Part shown: positions 1 to 6,394 of the stretch, in pieces
How the letters are laid out: the number at the start of each line of letters is the position of its first letter
Numbering within the stretch: position 1 is the first letter of the stretch
Source: Anaerolineae bacterium
GTDB taxonomy: Bacteria > Chloroflexota > Anaerolineae > E26-bin7
Assembly: GCA_029933115.1 (NCBI GenBank)
Contig: JAOZOT010000036.1
Coordinates: 1 to 7,369, forward strand
Direction of reading: 5' to 3'
Length of the DNA: 7,369 bases
The notes under the pieces: generated by a model
Told to the model about the DNA's origin: nothing
Seen by the model: the letters and a program-made list of their open reading frames with translations, nothing else
Database searches by the model: none
Made by a program: the position numbers and the translations under genes

Positions 1-1161
1 CCCAATGACCTCCTGGCCATCCTCTACACTTCGGGGACGACGGGAACTCCCAAGGGCACCATGCACAGCCATCGAAGCCTGATGACCCCGGTGATGGCCA
101 GCCTAAGGCTGCGGGAGATGTGGATCAAGAGGCCCTCGCCGAAGACGATGGGGCGCCTGGCCAAAGCCCTGGCCCGGTATGGGGAACGCCTACTGCGGGC
201 TGCGGGGCGACCCCAGACCTTCCTCTCAACTGTGGGATTCCACACCATCACCGGACTGGAGGTGATGCTGCAAGCGTTGTTGATGGGCGACAAGCTGGTC
301 ATCATGCCCAGGTTTCACCCGCTGGAGACGTTGCAACTGATCGAGAGGGAACGGGTCACCATCCTGGTTGCTGTGCCTATGGCTCTTTCCATCTTGCTGC
401 GGATGAAGGACCTGGACCACTACGATCTCTCCTCCCTTCTCATCTGTGGCACCGGTGCTGCGCCCTGTCCGGCCGACCTGGCCCGCCAGGTTCAGAAACG
501 CTTTGGGTGTGCCGTTCACATCGGCTTCGGTACCACGGAGCTAGCTGGAGGAATCGCTGCCACAAGCCTGGCAGACTCGGACGATCTGCAGGCAGAGACG
601 GTGGGACAGGCCATGCCCGGAATGGAAATCAAAATCGTGGACGATGAGCGGCGCGAGTTGCCACCTGGTCAGGTGGGTGAACTGGCCTGTCGCGGCGACA
701 GTGTGATGATGGGTTACTGGCGCGCTCCAGAGAAGACGGCGGAGGTTGTAGACGAAGAAGGGTGGTACTACACCGGCGACTTGGCCACCATGGACGAGCA
801 GGGCTACGTGCGAATTATGGGACGCAAAAAGGATATGATCATCCGGGGTGGGCAAAACATCTACCCGGCCGAGATAGAGAGCTACCTGGCGGCCCACGAC
901 AAGATAAAGGAAGCAGCAGTGGTGGGCGTTCCAGCACCCATAGGAGGAGAGAGAGCGTGGGCCTTCGTCATCCTCGAAGAAGAAGTCGAGATGACGGTTA
1001 AAGAGATCCTCGACTACTGTCGCGTGGGGATGGATGCCTACAAGATTCCAGACAGAGTGCGCTTCGTCACGGACTTTCCCCGCACCGCGAGCGGCAAGCC
1101 CCAAAAATTCAAGCTGCGTGAAATGGCACTGCAGCAGGAAGGACAGGCCAGAGAGCAATAA
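1..1161 (+). CDS. AMP-forming acyl-CoA/acyl-ACP ligase, 5' truncated by window edge
   Basis: This is the C-terminal 386 residues of a class I adenylate-forming enzyme, which activates a carboxylic acid with ATP to an acyl-AMP and transfers it to a thiol (CoA or a carrier protein). The frame is already open at base 1, and the first visible residues contain the A3 P-loop YTSGTTGTPKG (visible residues 9-19), so the first ATG at 61 is internal and about 150-200 N-terminal residues lie outside the window. Other core motifs are intact: GFGTTE (A5, nt 523-540), YYTGD (A7, TGD at nt 772-780), GRKKDMIIRGGQNIYPAEIE (A8) and RTASGKPQK near the C-terminus, with the catalytic Lys at nt 1096-1098. Between A3 and A5 there is a basic stretch of about 35 residues (roughly nt 120-215) before the GFHTITG segment. 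An ACP gene follows after 44 nt, so the acceptor may be ACP rather than CoA (inference). Substrate cannot be read from the sequence. Confidence 0.95.
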   Translation, partial: PNDLLAILYTSGTTGTPKGTMHSHRSLMTPVMASLRLREMWIKRPSPKTMGRLAKALARYGERLLRAAGRPQTFLSTVGFHTITGLEVMLQALLMGDKLVIMPRFHPLETLQLIERERVTILVAVPMALSILLRMKDLDHYDLSSLLICGTGAAPCPADLARQVQKRFGCAVHIGFGTTELAGGIAATSLADSDDLQAETVGQAMPGMEIKIVDDERRELPPGQVGELACRGDSVMMGYWRAPEKTAEVVDEEGWYYTGDLATMDEQGYVRIMGRKKDMIIRGGQNIYPAEIESYLAAHDKIKEAAVVGVPAPIGGERAWAFVILEEEVEMTVKEILDYCRVGMDAYKIPDRVRFVTDFPRTASGKPQKFKLREMALQQEGQAREQ

Positions 1162-1192
1162 AACCATAAGGCTCCCTCAGCGAATTATCAAC

Positions 1193-1198
1193 GGAGGT
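1193..1198 (+). promoter_or_regulatory. Ribosome binding site of the ACP gene
   Basis: GGAGGT lies 7 nt before the ATG at 1206. This is a strong Shine-Dalgarno match and fixes the ACP start. Confidence 0.8.
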
Positions 1199-1205
1199 AA
1201 GGGAA

Positions 1206-1487
1206 ATGCCAAATCCCCAGGGCCATAAGCTCACATTCCAAGAATTCAGGAGCATCATCGCCAGAGAACTGGAGATAGACGAAGAGAAGGTTGTCCCCGA
1301 AGCGTCCTTCTTCGATGACCTTTGCGTGGACTCCATTCGGATGGTGGATATGATGCTACGCCTGGAGGAATTGGGAATCAGCATCCCCCTGGAAGTCGCT
1401 TGGCAGATTGAGACGGTGGAGGACGCTTACCGGTACTGCACAGAGCACGTGCAGAGATTCAGCCCACAAAGTGAGGCGGCAGCTTGA
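1206..1487 (+). CDS. Acyl carrier protein (phosphopantetheine-binding)
   Basis: A 93-residue acidic protein with the four-helix ACP pattern, slightly longer than a typical 75-85 residue ACP. The attachment motif reads DDLCVDSIRMVDMMLRLEE, with the predicted phosphopantetheinylated serine at residue 43 (TCC, nt 1332-1334). The DSI/DSL core, the acidic helix II after it and the following LGISIP segment are family hallmarks. It starts 44 nt after the acyl ligase with a good ribosome binding site and is followed after 33 nt by a TetR gene, so it sits inside an operon rather than in a fatty acid synthesis cluster. A stand-alone ACP directly after an AMP-ligase usually serves as the acceptor for the activated acyl group. 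That role is inferred here. It could instead be a discrete peptidyl carrier protein of a small natural-product or lipid-modification pathway. Confidence 0.93.
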   Translation: MPNPQGHKLTFQEFRSIIARELEIDEEKVVPEASFFDDLCVDSIRMVDMMLRLEELGISIPLEVAWQIETVEDAYRYCTEHVQRFSPQSEAAA

Positions 1488-1520
1488 TGAAGATGTAGTG
1501 CTGACCTTGGGAGGAAACGT

Positions 1521-2129
1521 ATGTCACCGAGGGTAGGCGTGGCCGACGAACGGCGGGCTCAGATCATGCAGGCGGCGTTGGCCTGCTTCACCCGCAAGGG
1601 CTACAACAACACTACTATGGATGACATCGCTGCCGAAAGCGGCCTGAGCAAGGGCACTCTCTACTGGTATTTCAAAAGCAAGGACGATCTGTTTGCGGCA
1701 GCGATCACGTCATCTGTTGCGGATTGGGGGGCAAAGGCTATCGCTACCCTGGAACAGTACCCAACGGCTCCCGGCAAACTGCGCGTTCTGGCCCGCCGGA
1801 TGATGGATCTGTGCAAAGAGCTCGAAGGTTTCTTCGGCCTGTTCCTCGAGTTTTGGGCTTCAAGTCCCCGTCGCGAAGAAGCCGGTAAGTTGTGGGTTGA
1901 CCTCCTCGTCCAATATAAAGACATCGTTGTGGAGATCATCGAGGAAGGCATCAGAAATGGCGAGTTCAAGCCCACAGACGCAGAGCAACTGGTGTGGGCT
2001 ATAATGGCTGCCTATGACGGCCTGGCAGCCTACGTCATGTTTATGCCGAACTTGAACCTTGAACAGGTCAGCCAGGTCTTCATCGAAACCCTTCTGCACG
2101 GGCTGGCAACGAATGGAAGTGAACAATGA
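1521..2129 (+). CDS. TetR/AcrR-family transcriptional regulator (first copy)
   Basis: A 202-residue TetR-family repressor of normal length. The N-terminal DNA-binding domain is clear: helix 1 around RAQIMQAALACFTRKGY (12-28), then the helix-turn-helix TTMDDIAAESGLSKGTLYWY followed by FKSKDDL (31-57). The remaining roughly 140 residues are a helical ligand-binding and dimerisation domain of the BetI/AcrR C-terminal type, including an aromatic run FFGLFLEFWAS that could line a hydrophobic ligand pocket (inference). The start is supported by GGGAGG at 1509-1514, 6 nt upstream. Its TGA overlaps the ATG of the next permease (ATGA, 2126-2129), so regulator and exporter are translationally coupled. 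There is no promoter in the 33-nt gap from the ACP, so it is probably transcribed with the ligase and ACP. Its operator is not evident in the window unless it is the palindrome at 6395-6420. Confidence 0.95.
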   Translation: MSPRVGVADERRAQIMQAALACFTRKGYNNTTMDDIAAESGLSKGTLYWYFKSKDDLFAAAITSSVADWGAKAIATLEQYPTAPGKLRVLARRMMDLCKELEGFFGLFLEFWASSPRREEAGKLWVDLLVQYKDIVVEIIEEGIRNGEFKPTDAEQLVWAIMAAYDGLAAYVMFMPNLNLEQVSQVFIETLLHGLATNGSEQ

Positions 2130-3259
2130 GTCTCAGGAAGACCTTCTCGGTGATGCGAAAAGAACTGCGGCACATTCTGCGGGACCAGATTTCCTTCATC
2201 CTGGTTACTATATCCCCTCTTTTGCTGCTGTTCACTATGGGGTTTGCCTTTTCTGTGGACATCAAAAACGTGAAGGTTGCTTTTCTCGATCATGACAAAA
2301 GCTCCCTGTCACGGCAATATCTGGCCCGGCTGCAAAGCGCCAAAGACCTGGACCTCAGCTACCAGGCCGGCAACTACCGCCAGATTGAGCGCTGGTTCAT
2401 GGCCGACAAGATCAAAGCAGCCGTGATTATCCCCCAGGGCTTCAAAGACGATTTGGAGCAGGGCCGCAGCGTGGGACTCCAAATCCTCATTGACGGCACC
2501 GACCCCAACACGGCCAACCACGCCATCCGGCACATCGTCCTGCCCACAGAGAACTTTGCCGCTCAGTTGATCGCTGCCCGCCTGGACCAGGCCGGCGCCC
2601 CTGTGGAGCATCTTTCTCCCGTGGACCTGCGCCTGAGCACCTGGTACAACCCATCCATGAAATTCACCGTGGGCATGATCCCGGCCCTGGTGGCCGTGGT
2701 GATGTCCATGCCGGCCATGGCCGCCACGCTGGCCATCACCCGGGAGAAAGAGCGGGGGACCCTGGAGGGCCTGATCGCCACCCCCATCGCACGCTCGGAA
2801 CTGCTGGTGGGCAAACTTGTGCCTTATGTCCTGACCGGCCTGCTCGGTGTGGTATTGTGTGTAGCCGAGGCCGTCTTTATCTTTGAGGTCCCCTTCCAGG
2901 GCAATCTACTGCTTTACCTGCTGCTCTCGGTTGACTTTCTCTTCGCCAGCCTCAGCATCGCCCTGATGCTGTCGGCTATCATCCCCAACCAGCAGGCGGC
3001 CATGCTGGCCTCGATGCTCATCTTTCTCTTCTCGGGGTTCTTCCTGTCGGGCCTGCTCCTGCCCCTGGTCAGCATGGGACCACTGGTCAAGATGGAATCC
3101 CTGATGGTGCCCACCACCCACTTTGTGATGATCAGCCGGGGGATGTTCACCAAAGGACAGGGCCTTGGCCCGTTGTGGGGCTATGCAGTAGCCTTGCTGG
3201 GCATGGGTATACTCTTCCTGGCGCTGAGCATGTTGCTGTTCAAAAAGAAGCTGAGCTAA
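2126..3259 (+). CDS. ABC-2 type exporter permease, YbhS/YhhJ-like (permease 1)
   Basis: A 377-residue inner-membrane permease of the ABC-2 exporter class (ABC2_membrane_3 architecture). It has one N-terminal membrane helix (about 22-44), a large extracytoplasmic domain (about 45-178, including the LIDGTDPNTAN segment), then about five more helices (roughly 180-204, 231-254, 260-284, 290-316, 350-372) and a basic tail ending KKKLS. The cytoplasmic ITREKERGTLEGLIATPI block after helix 2 (204-221) is the conserved ABC-2 segment that contacts the ATPase. It overlaps the TetR gene by 4 nt; GGAAGTG at 2115-2121 is a modest ribosome binding site, so coupling probably helps initiation. It diverges from permeases 2 and 3 in this block (EGLIATPIARSE rather than EQLMVTPxRPxE), suggesting the two-permease heterodimer of YbhS/YbhR type with permease 2 (inference). 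Substrates of relatives include drugs and lipophilic compounds. Confidence 0.93.
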   Translation: MSLRKTFSVMRKELRHILRDQISFILVTISPLLLLFTMGFAFSVDIKNVKVAFLDHDKSSLSRQYLARLQSAKDLDLSYQAGNYRQIERWFMADKIKAAVIIPQGFKDDLEQGRSVGLQILIDGTDPNTANHAIRHIVLPTENFAAQLIAARLDQAGAPVEHLSPVDLRLSTWYNPSMKFTVGMIPALVAVVMSMPAMAATLAITREKERGTLEGLIATPIARSELLVGKLVPYVLTGLLGVVLCVAEAVFIFEVPFQGNLLLYLLLSVDFLFASLSIALMLSAIIPNQQAAMLASMLIFLFSGFFLSGLLLPLVSMGPLVKMESLMVPTTHFVMISRGMFTKGQGLGPLWGYAVALLGMGILFLALSMLLFKKKLS

Positions 3260-3287
3260 ACAAATCCCAATCAGGCTGTTTGTAGTG

Positions 3288-3302
3288 ATGACTTTAAGTC
3301 AT
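3288..3302. repeat. Perfect 7+1+7 inverted repeat between permeases 1 and 2
   Basis: ATGACTT and AAGTCAT flank a single central T, just upstream of the ribosome binding site of permease 2. A one-base loop cannot fold as RNA with full arms, but a 5-bp stem with a 5-nt loop is possible. It could be a protein-binding site or a small hairpin in the intercistronic region. Function unknown. Confidence 0.55.
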
Positions 3303-3304
3303 TC

Positions 3305-3310
3305 GGAGGG
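3305..3310 (+). promoter_or_regulatory. Ribosome binding site deciding the start of permease 2
   Basis: GGAGGG lies 4 nt before the ATG at 3315. The in-frame GTG at 3285 and ATG at 3288 have no comparable site, and they fall at the edge of the palindrome, so 3315 is the preferred start. Confidence 0.75.
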
Positions 3311-3314
3311 CGCG

Positions 3315-4442
3315 ATGTTGGGACGGATCTGGACGCTGGTTATCAAGGAACTGATTCAACTGCGGCGGAATACCCTTCTGGTGTTCATGGCCCTCTTTGG
3401 AGCCCTGCTGGAGACAGCCCTGGTCGCCTACTCTGGCTCGGTGCCCATCGAACACCTGCCGCTAGCCGTGCTGGATCAAGACAGGACTTGGGCCAGCCGG
3501 GCCCTGGTGGTGGCCCTGGAGAATACCGAGACCTTTGACGCGAACTATTACCCCACGGACATGGACGAAGTGCGGAGGCTCATAGATAGGGGAAAAGCCA
3601 CGGCAGCCGTCGTCATCCCCCCTGGCTTTGCCGAGCGGCTCGATGACCCTCTGGCCCCGCCGCCGCAGGTGCAGGTCATCGTGGACGGCTCCGACTCTAC
3701 GGCCGCCGAGACGACCGTAGCTGCGGCCGAGGGCGCAGTGGCCAGCTTTGGTCAGGAAGTGAGCCTGCAAGCAATGACCGCCGGCCAAGACGAATTCACC
3801 CCCATCGCCATCAGCATGAGGGTCTGGTTCAATGAGGAGATGAAAAAATCCAACTACACCACCCCCTCGGAGGCGGGGTTCATCGTGGGCGTGATGGCGG
3901 CCATGATTGCCGCCGCAGCCGTCGCCCGTGAGCGAGAGATGGGCACCCTGGAGCAACTCATGGTCACGCCGCTGCGCCCTCTCGAGATGCTCATCGGCAA
4001 ATCAGCCGCTGCCATCCTCGTCGGCTACACCGAGTTTGTGCTCGTCGTCCTGATGATCCACTTTGTCTTCGGAGTGCCCATGCGAGGCTCGTGGACTCTG
4101 CTGTGGGTGTTGTCGTTTTTCTACATGTTCGTCGAATTGAGCTGGGGGCTGCTGGTCTCCGCTTTTGCCGATAACCAACTCCAGGCCCTGCTGCTGGTAT
4201 TTTGCGTCTGCATGGTCATGATGACTTTCTCCGGCTATGCCTACCCCGTTGATACCATGCCTCGGGCCTTGCAACTGGTGTCCAACATCTTCCCCATCAG
4301 ACACTGGCTGGTAGTCTTCCGCAGCATCATGCTGAAGGGAGCCGGCATCGCCGATTTCTGGCCCCGCTTGCTGGCCATAGCTGCTTTGGGGGTCTGCATG
4401 ATGAGTGCAACGGTGGTGGTGCTGGGCCGGCAAGTAGAGTGA
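3315..4442 (+). CDS. ABC-2 type exporter permease, YbhR-like (permease 2)
   Basis: A 375-residue ABC-2 permease with the same plan as permease 1: a short cytoplasmic N-terminus (MLGRIWTLVIKELIQLRRN), one helix (about 20-40), an extracytoplasmic domain (about 41-185, with VIVDGSDSTAAE at 121-132), and about five C-terminal helices. The conserved cytoplasmic block VAREREMGTLEQLMVTPLRP spans 203-222, and the family's PIRHWLVVFRSIMLKGAG motif is at 327-344. The start at 3315 was chosen over 3285/3288 because of the ribosome binding site and because it puts the N-terminus in line with permeases 1 and 3. It follows permease 1 by 55 nt without a promoter I can see and ends the first group of genes. 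A pair of different half-transporter permeases next to each other suggests a heterodimeric membrane channel needing a separately encoded ATPase (inference). Confidence 0.92.
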   Translation: MLGRIWTLVIKELIQLRRNTLLVFMALFGALLETALVAYSGSVPIEHLPLAVLDQDRTWASRALVVALENTETFDANYYPTDMDEVRRLIDRGKATAAVVIPPGFAERLDDPLAPPPQVQVIVDGSDSTAAETTVAAAEGAVASFGQEVSLQAMTAGQDEFTPIAISMRVWFNEEMKKSNYTTPSEAGFIVGVMAAMIAAAAVAREREMGTLEQLMVTPLRPLEMLIGKSAAAILVGYTEFVLVVLMIHFVFGVPMRGSWTLLWVLSFFYMFVELSWGLLVSAFADNQLQALLLVFCVCMVMMTFSGYAYPVDTMPRALQLVSNIFPIRHWLVVFRSIMLKGAGIADFWPRLLAIAALGVCMMSATVVVLGRQVE

Positions 4443-4460
4443 CGCAAGACCTATCCCTCC

Positions 4461-4489
4461 TTGACAAATCCTCCCTCTGGGTATATAAT
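4461..4489 (+). promoter_or_regulatory. Perfect-consensus sigma70-type promoter for the second TetR-permease operon
   Basis: The -35 box TTGACA (4461-4466) and -10 box TATAAT (4484-4489) both match consensus exactly, with the ideal 17-bp spacer. Transcription would start near 4496, giving a leader of about 74 nt before the ATG at 4570. It lies directly after the stop of permease 2 and in front of the TetR gene, overlapped on its downstream side by operator-like half-sites, as expected for an autoregulated repressor. Confidence 0.85.
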
Positions 4490-4494
4490 GATAC

Positions 4495-4520
4495 TGAGCA
4501 AGCACTCATCGAAATGAGCA
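4495..4520. promoter_or_regulatory. Probable operator: overlapping TGAG/CTCA half-sites at the transcription start
   Basis: Two overlapping inverted repeats are visible: TGAG-N6-CTCA (4495-4508) and CTCAT-N4-ATGAG (4505-4518). The hexamer TGAGCA also occurs twice, at 4495-4500 and 4515-4520, exactly 20 bp apart (about two helical turns) with CTCA between. Beginning 5 bp after the -10 box, the cluster sits on the predicted start site. It most likely binds the TetR protein encoded just downstream (inference), possibly as two dimers. It does not match the palindrome at 6395-6420. Confidence 0.55.
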
Positions 4521-4557
4521 TTGGCCCATCTAGGTGAGTATAGGCTCAATCCCCGGC

Positions 4558-4565
4558 AAGGAGGG
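4558..4565 (+). promoter_or_regulatory. Ribosome binding site deciding the start of the second TetR
   Basis: AAGGAGGG ends 4 nt before the ATG at 4570 and is nearly complementary to the 16S anti-SD. The in-frame GTG at 4534 would place this sequence inside the gene and has no site of its own, so 4570 is preferred. Confidence 0.8.
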
Positions 4566-4569
4566 CCAG

Positions 4570-5202
4570 ATGCCTACTTTTCCGGACTCGATTCGGAAGC
4601 AACTGGTTGAAGCACGGCGCAACCAGATCCTCGACGCTGCCGCAGCGGTGTTCGCCGAGAAGGGTTTTCATCGCGCCACCACCAAGGAGATTGCCCAGAC
4701 AGCCGGCGTGTCAGAGGGAACCATCTATAACTACTTTGACAACAAAGCTGACTTATTAATCGGCCTCATGACTCGCCTGGCCGAGTTGGAGACTCTGGAC
4801 GAGGAGTTGAAAGAAGCGCTGCAAGGCAACGTTCGTGATTTCTTCATCGCCATGTTCCACCACCGCATGGACCGTTTTCAGCAGGGACAAGAAATGCTTC
4901 AGGCTATCTTGCCCGAGGTGTTGGTCACCCTCCGGCTGCGCGAGCGTTTTTACCGGCAGTATGTGCTGCGCATCGCGACGCTGCTGGAGCAGTATCTAGA
5001 GGCGCGAATCAAATTGCGGCACATACGGCCTGTCAACGTGCCGCTGACAGTACGTGCCCTGCAGAGCATGTTCGTCGGCCTGCTCATCCTGCGCATCCTC
5101 GGCGACGAACCACTCCAATCGGAGTGGGATGAGCTGCCGGAGGTGATGGCGACTCTCATCTTCGATGGTCTCCGCCCTTGCCCGGAGGAGGTAGCGGAAT
5201 GA
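4570..5202 (+). CDS. TetR/AcrR-family transcriptional regulator (second copy)
   Basis: A 210-residue TetR-family regulator. The DNA-binding domain is typical: helix 1 in ARRNQILDAAAAVFAEKGF (15-33), then the helix-turn-helix ATTKEIAQTAGVSEGTIYNYF with DNKADLL (36-63). The C-terminal part (about 65-205) is helical, rich in Leu, Arg and Gln, and unlike that of the first TetR, so the two are paralogous in the DNA-binding domain but probably sense different ligands or bind different sites. Its own promoter and operator-like repeats lie directly upstream, suggesting autoregulation. The TGA overlaps the ATG of permease 3 (ATGA, 5199-5202), as in the first TetR-permease pair. It probably represses permease 3 together with itself; whether it also acts at the ATPase promoter is unknown. 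Confidence 0.95.
   Translation: MPTFPDSIRKQLVEARRNQILDAAAAVFAEKGFHRATTKEIAQTAGVSEGTIYNYFDNKADLLIGLMTRLAELETLDEELKEALQGNVRDFFIAMFHHRMDRFQQGQEMLQAILPEVLVTLRLRERFYRQYVLRIATLLEQYLEARIKLRHIRPVNVPLTVRALQSMFVGLLILRILGDEPLQSEWDELPEVMATLIFDGLRPCPEEVAE
5184..5192 (+). promoter_or_regulatory. Ribosome binding site of permease 3, inside the TetR gene
   Basis: GGAGGAGGT lies within the last codons of the TetR gene, 6 nt before the ATG at 5199. It supports 5199 over the in-frame TTG at 5178 and makes permease 3 well translated even without coupling. Confidence 0.8.
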
Positions 5203-6320
5203 TCAGACGCACGCTTACCATCGCCCACAAAGAGTTGTTCCACATTGTACGCGACCGGCGTACTCTGGTCGTGATGTTCCTTCTCCCGATGGTGCAGCTC
5301 TTCCTCATGGGCTACGCCGCGACCACCGATGTGGAGCACCTGCGCACGGCAGTGCTGGACGTTGACTGCACTCCCCAGAGCCGTGAACTGATCGAAGCCT
5401 ACTGGTCCTCCAACTACTTCGACGTTGTAGCCTATGTCGCCAGCGAAGAGGAACTGGGCAGGATGTTGGACCGGGGGGCAGCCCGAGCGGGGCTGATCAT
5501 CCCGGCCGGCTACGGGGCAGACGTGACCGCCGGGCGGACGGCTCACGTGGCCTTTGTGATTGACGGTTCTGACCCCAACGTGGCCAACACCGTCTTTGCC
5601 GCCTCCCAGCAAGTGGGGCAGGCGCAGAGCGCACGGCTCATCGAGCGACGGCTGGGAATCTCGCCCGAAGAGATGACCGCCCTGAAAGTCCACCCCCGGG
5701 TCTGGTACAATCCGGACATGAAAAGCGCCAATTTCATGGTGCCCGGGCTGATAGCCATGATCCTTTTCCTGCTCACGACCATGCTCACTTCCCTCTCTAT
5801 TGTGCGGGAGCGGGAGCAGGGCACGATTGAGCAGTTGATGGTCACCCCCATCCGGCCTATTGAACTGGTGGTGGGGAAGGTGACCCCTTACGTCGCCGTC
5901 GCCTTCTTCGATGTGCTGGAAGTGCTGGCTATCGGAGTCTTCTGGTTCGGCGTACCGATCCACGGGAGCGTTCCCCTCCTCCTGGCCTTTTCCGCTGTTT
6001 TTTTGATGACCTCTCTGGGCATCGGCATTTTTATCTCCAGCGTGGCAAACACCCAGCAGGAGGCAATGCTGTTGGTCTGGTTTATCCTGCTCCCTTCCAT
6101 CTTTCTGGCCGGCTTCTTCTTCCCCCTTGAAGCGATGCCCGACTTCCTGCAAGCGCTCAGCTACCTGATCCCGCTGCGCTACATGCTGATCATCATCCGA
6201 GGCGTCGTCCTCAAAGGAGTGGGGTTACAGATTCTGCGCCAGGAAGTGGCAGCATTGGCCATCTTTGGCGTAGTGATTATGCTGCTGGCGGCGACTCGCT
6301 TCCGCAAAAAGCTGGAGTAA
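5199..6320 (+). CDS. ABC-2 type exporter permease, YbhR/YhhJ-like (permease 3)
   Basis: A 373-residue ABC-2 permease: N-terminal MIRRTLTIAHKELFHIVRDR, first helix about 22-42, extracytoplasmic domain about 43-176 containing VIDGSDPNVAN (120-130), then helices at about 178-200, 229-251, 257-281, 289-310 and 348-366, with a tail ending FRKKLE that resembles the RFR-basic ends of YbhR/YhhJ proteins. The cytoplasmic block VREREQGTIEQLMVTPIRP (202-220) and IPLRYMLIIIRGVVLKGVG (324-342) closely match permease 2, while IDGSDPNVAN resembles permease 1. It overlaps the second TetR by 4 nt and is followed after 189 nt by an ABC ATPase gene with its own promoter. That ATPase is the nearest candidate to energise it (inference). 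No HlyD-type adaptor is in the window; one could lie downstream. Confidence 0.93.
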   Translation: MIRRTLTIAHKELFHIVRDRRTLVVMFLLPMVQLFLMGYAATTDVEHLRTAVLDVDCTPQSRELIEAYWSSNYFDVVAYVASEEELGRMLDRGAARAGLIIPAGYGADVTAGRTAHVAFVIDGSDPNVANTVFAASQQVGQAQSARLIERRLGISPEEMTALKVHPRVWYNPDMKSANFMVPGLIAMILFLLTTMLTSLSIVREREQGTIEQLMVTPIRPIELVVGKVTPYVAVAFFDVLEVLAIGVFWFGVPIHGSVPLLLAFSAVFLMTSLGIGIFISSVANTQQEAMLLVWFILLPSIFLAGFFFPLEAMPDFLQALSYLIPLRYMLIIIRGVVLKGVGLQILRQEVAALAIFGVVIMLLAATRFRKKLE

Positions 6321-6339
6321 AGATTCACGAAAGATTCAC
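6320..6339. repeat. Two direct repeats AAGATTCAC with an 11-bp period upstream of the ATPase promoter
   Basis: AAGATTCAC occurs at 6320-6328 and again at 6331-6339, about 20 bp upstream of the -35 box at 6360. Heptamers (GATTCAC) separated by an A-rich 4-nt spacer, one helical turn apart, are the layout bound by OmpR/PhoB-type response regulators. With only two units this may be chance or an activator site. Confidence 0.35.
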
Positions 6340-6359
6340 ACTACAGCACCGTTTTGCCC

Positions 6360-6388
6360 TTGACAGGCTGACCCAGATGGGTTATAAT
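6360..6388 (+). promoter_or_regulatory. Perfect-consensus sigma70-type promoter for the ABC ATPase gene
   Basis: The -35 TTGACA (6360-6365) and -10 TATAAT (6383-6388) are exact consensus with a 17-bp spacer. Transcription would begin near 6395, at the left edge of the palindrome that follows, leaving a leader of about 115 nt before the preferred TTG start at 6510. A consensus promoter of this strength normally needs a repressor, which fits the operator. Confidence 0.88.
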
Positions 6389-6394
6389 AGGCTG

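Noticed and set aside
541..1167. Minus-strand open frame opposite the acyl ligase
   Set aside because: It lies entirely opposite conserved ligase motifs and shows no protein family features.
2000..2005. TATAAT inside the first TetR gene as an internal promoter
   Set aside because: No recognisable -35 box lies 16-18 bp upstream, and it falls within conserved coding sequence.
3285..3314. Upstream GTG/ATG starts for permease 2
   Set aside because: They lack a ribosome binding site, overlap the palindrome and add ten residues not expected before the conserved N-terminus.
4534..4569. GTG start for the second TetR
   Set aside because: The strong AAGGAGGG site points to the ATG at 4570, and the extra 12 residues look non-conserved.
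5178..5198. TTG start for permease 3
   Set aside because: The GGAGGAGGT site lies between it and the ATG at 5199, and the added Gly-rich residues (PGGGSG) are simply translated ribosome-binding sequence.
4950..6152. Long minus-strand open frame (400 codons) opposite the second TetR and permease 3
   Set aside because: It is rich in His, Gly and Gln with no recognisable domain, and it mirrors a well-supported permease; typical shadow frame in GC-rich DNA.
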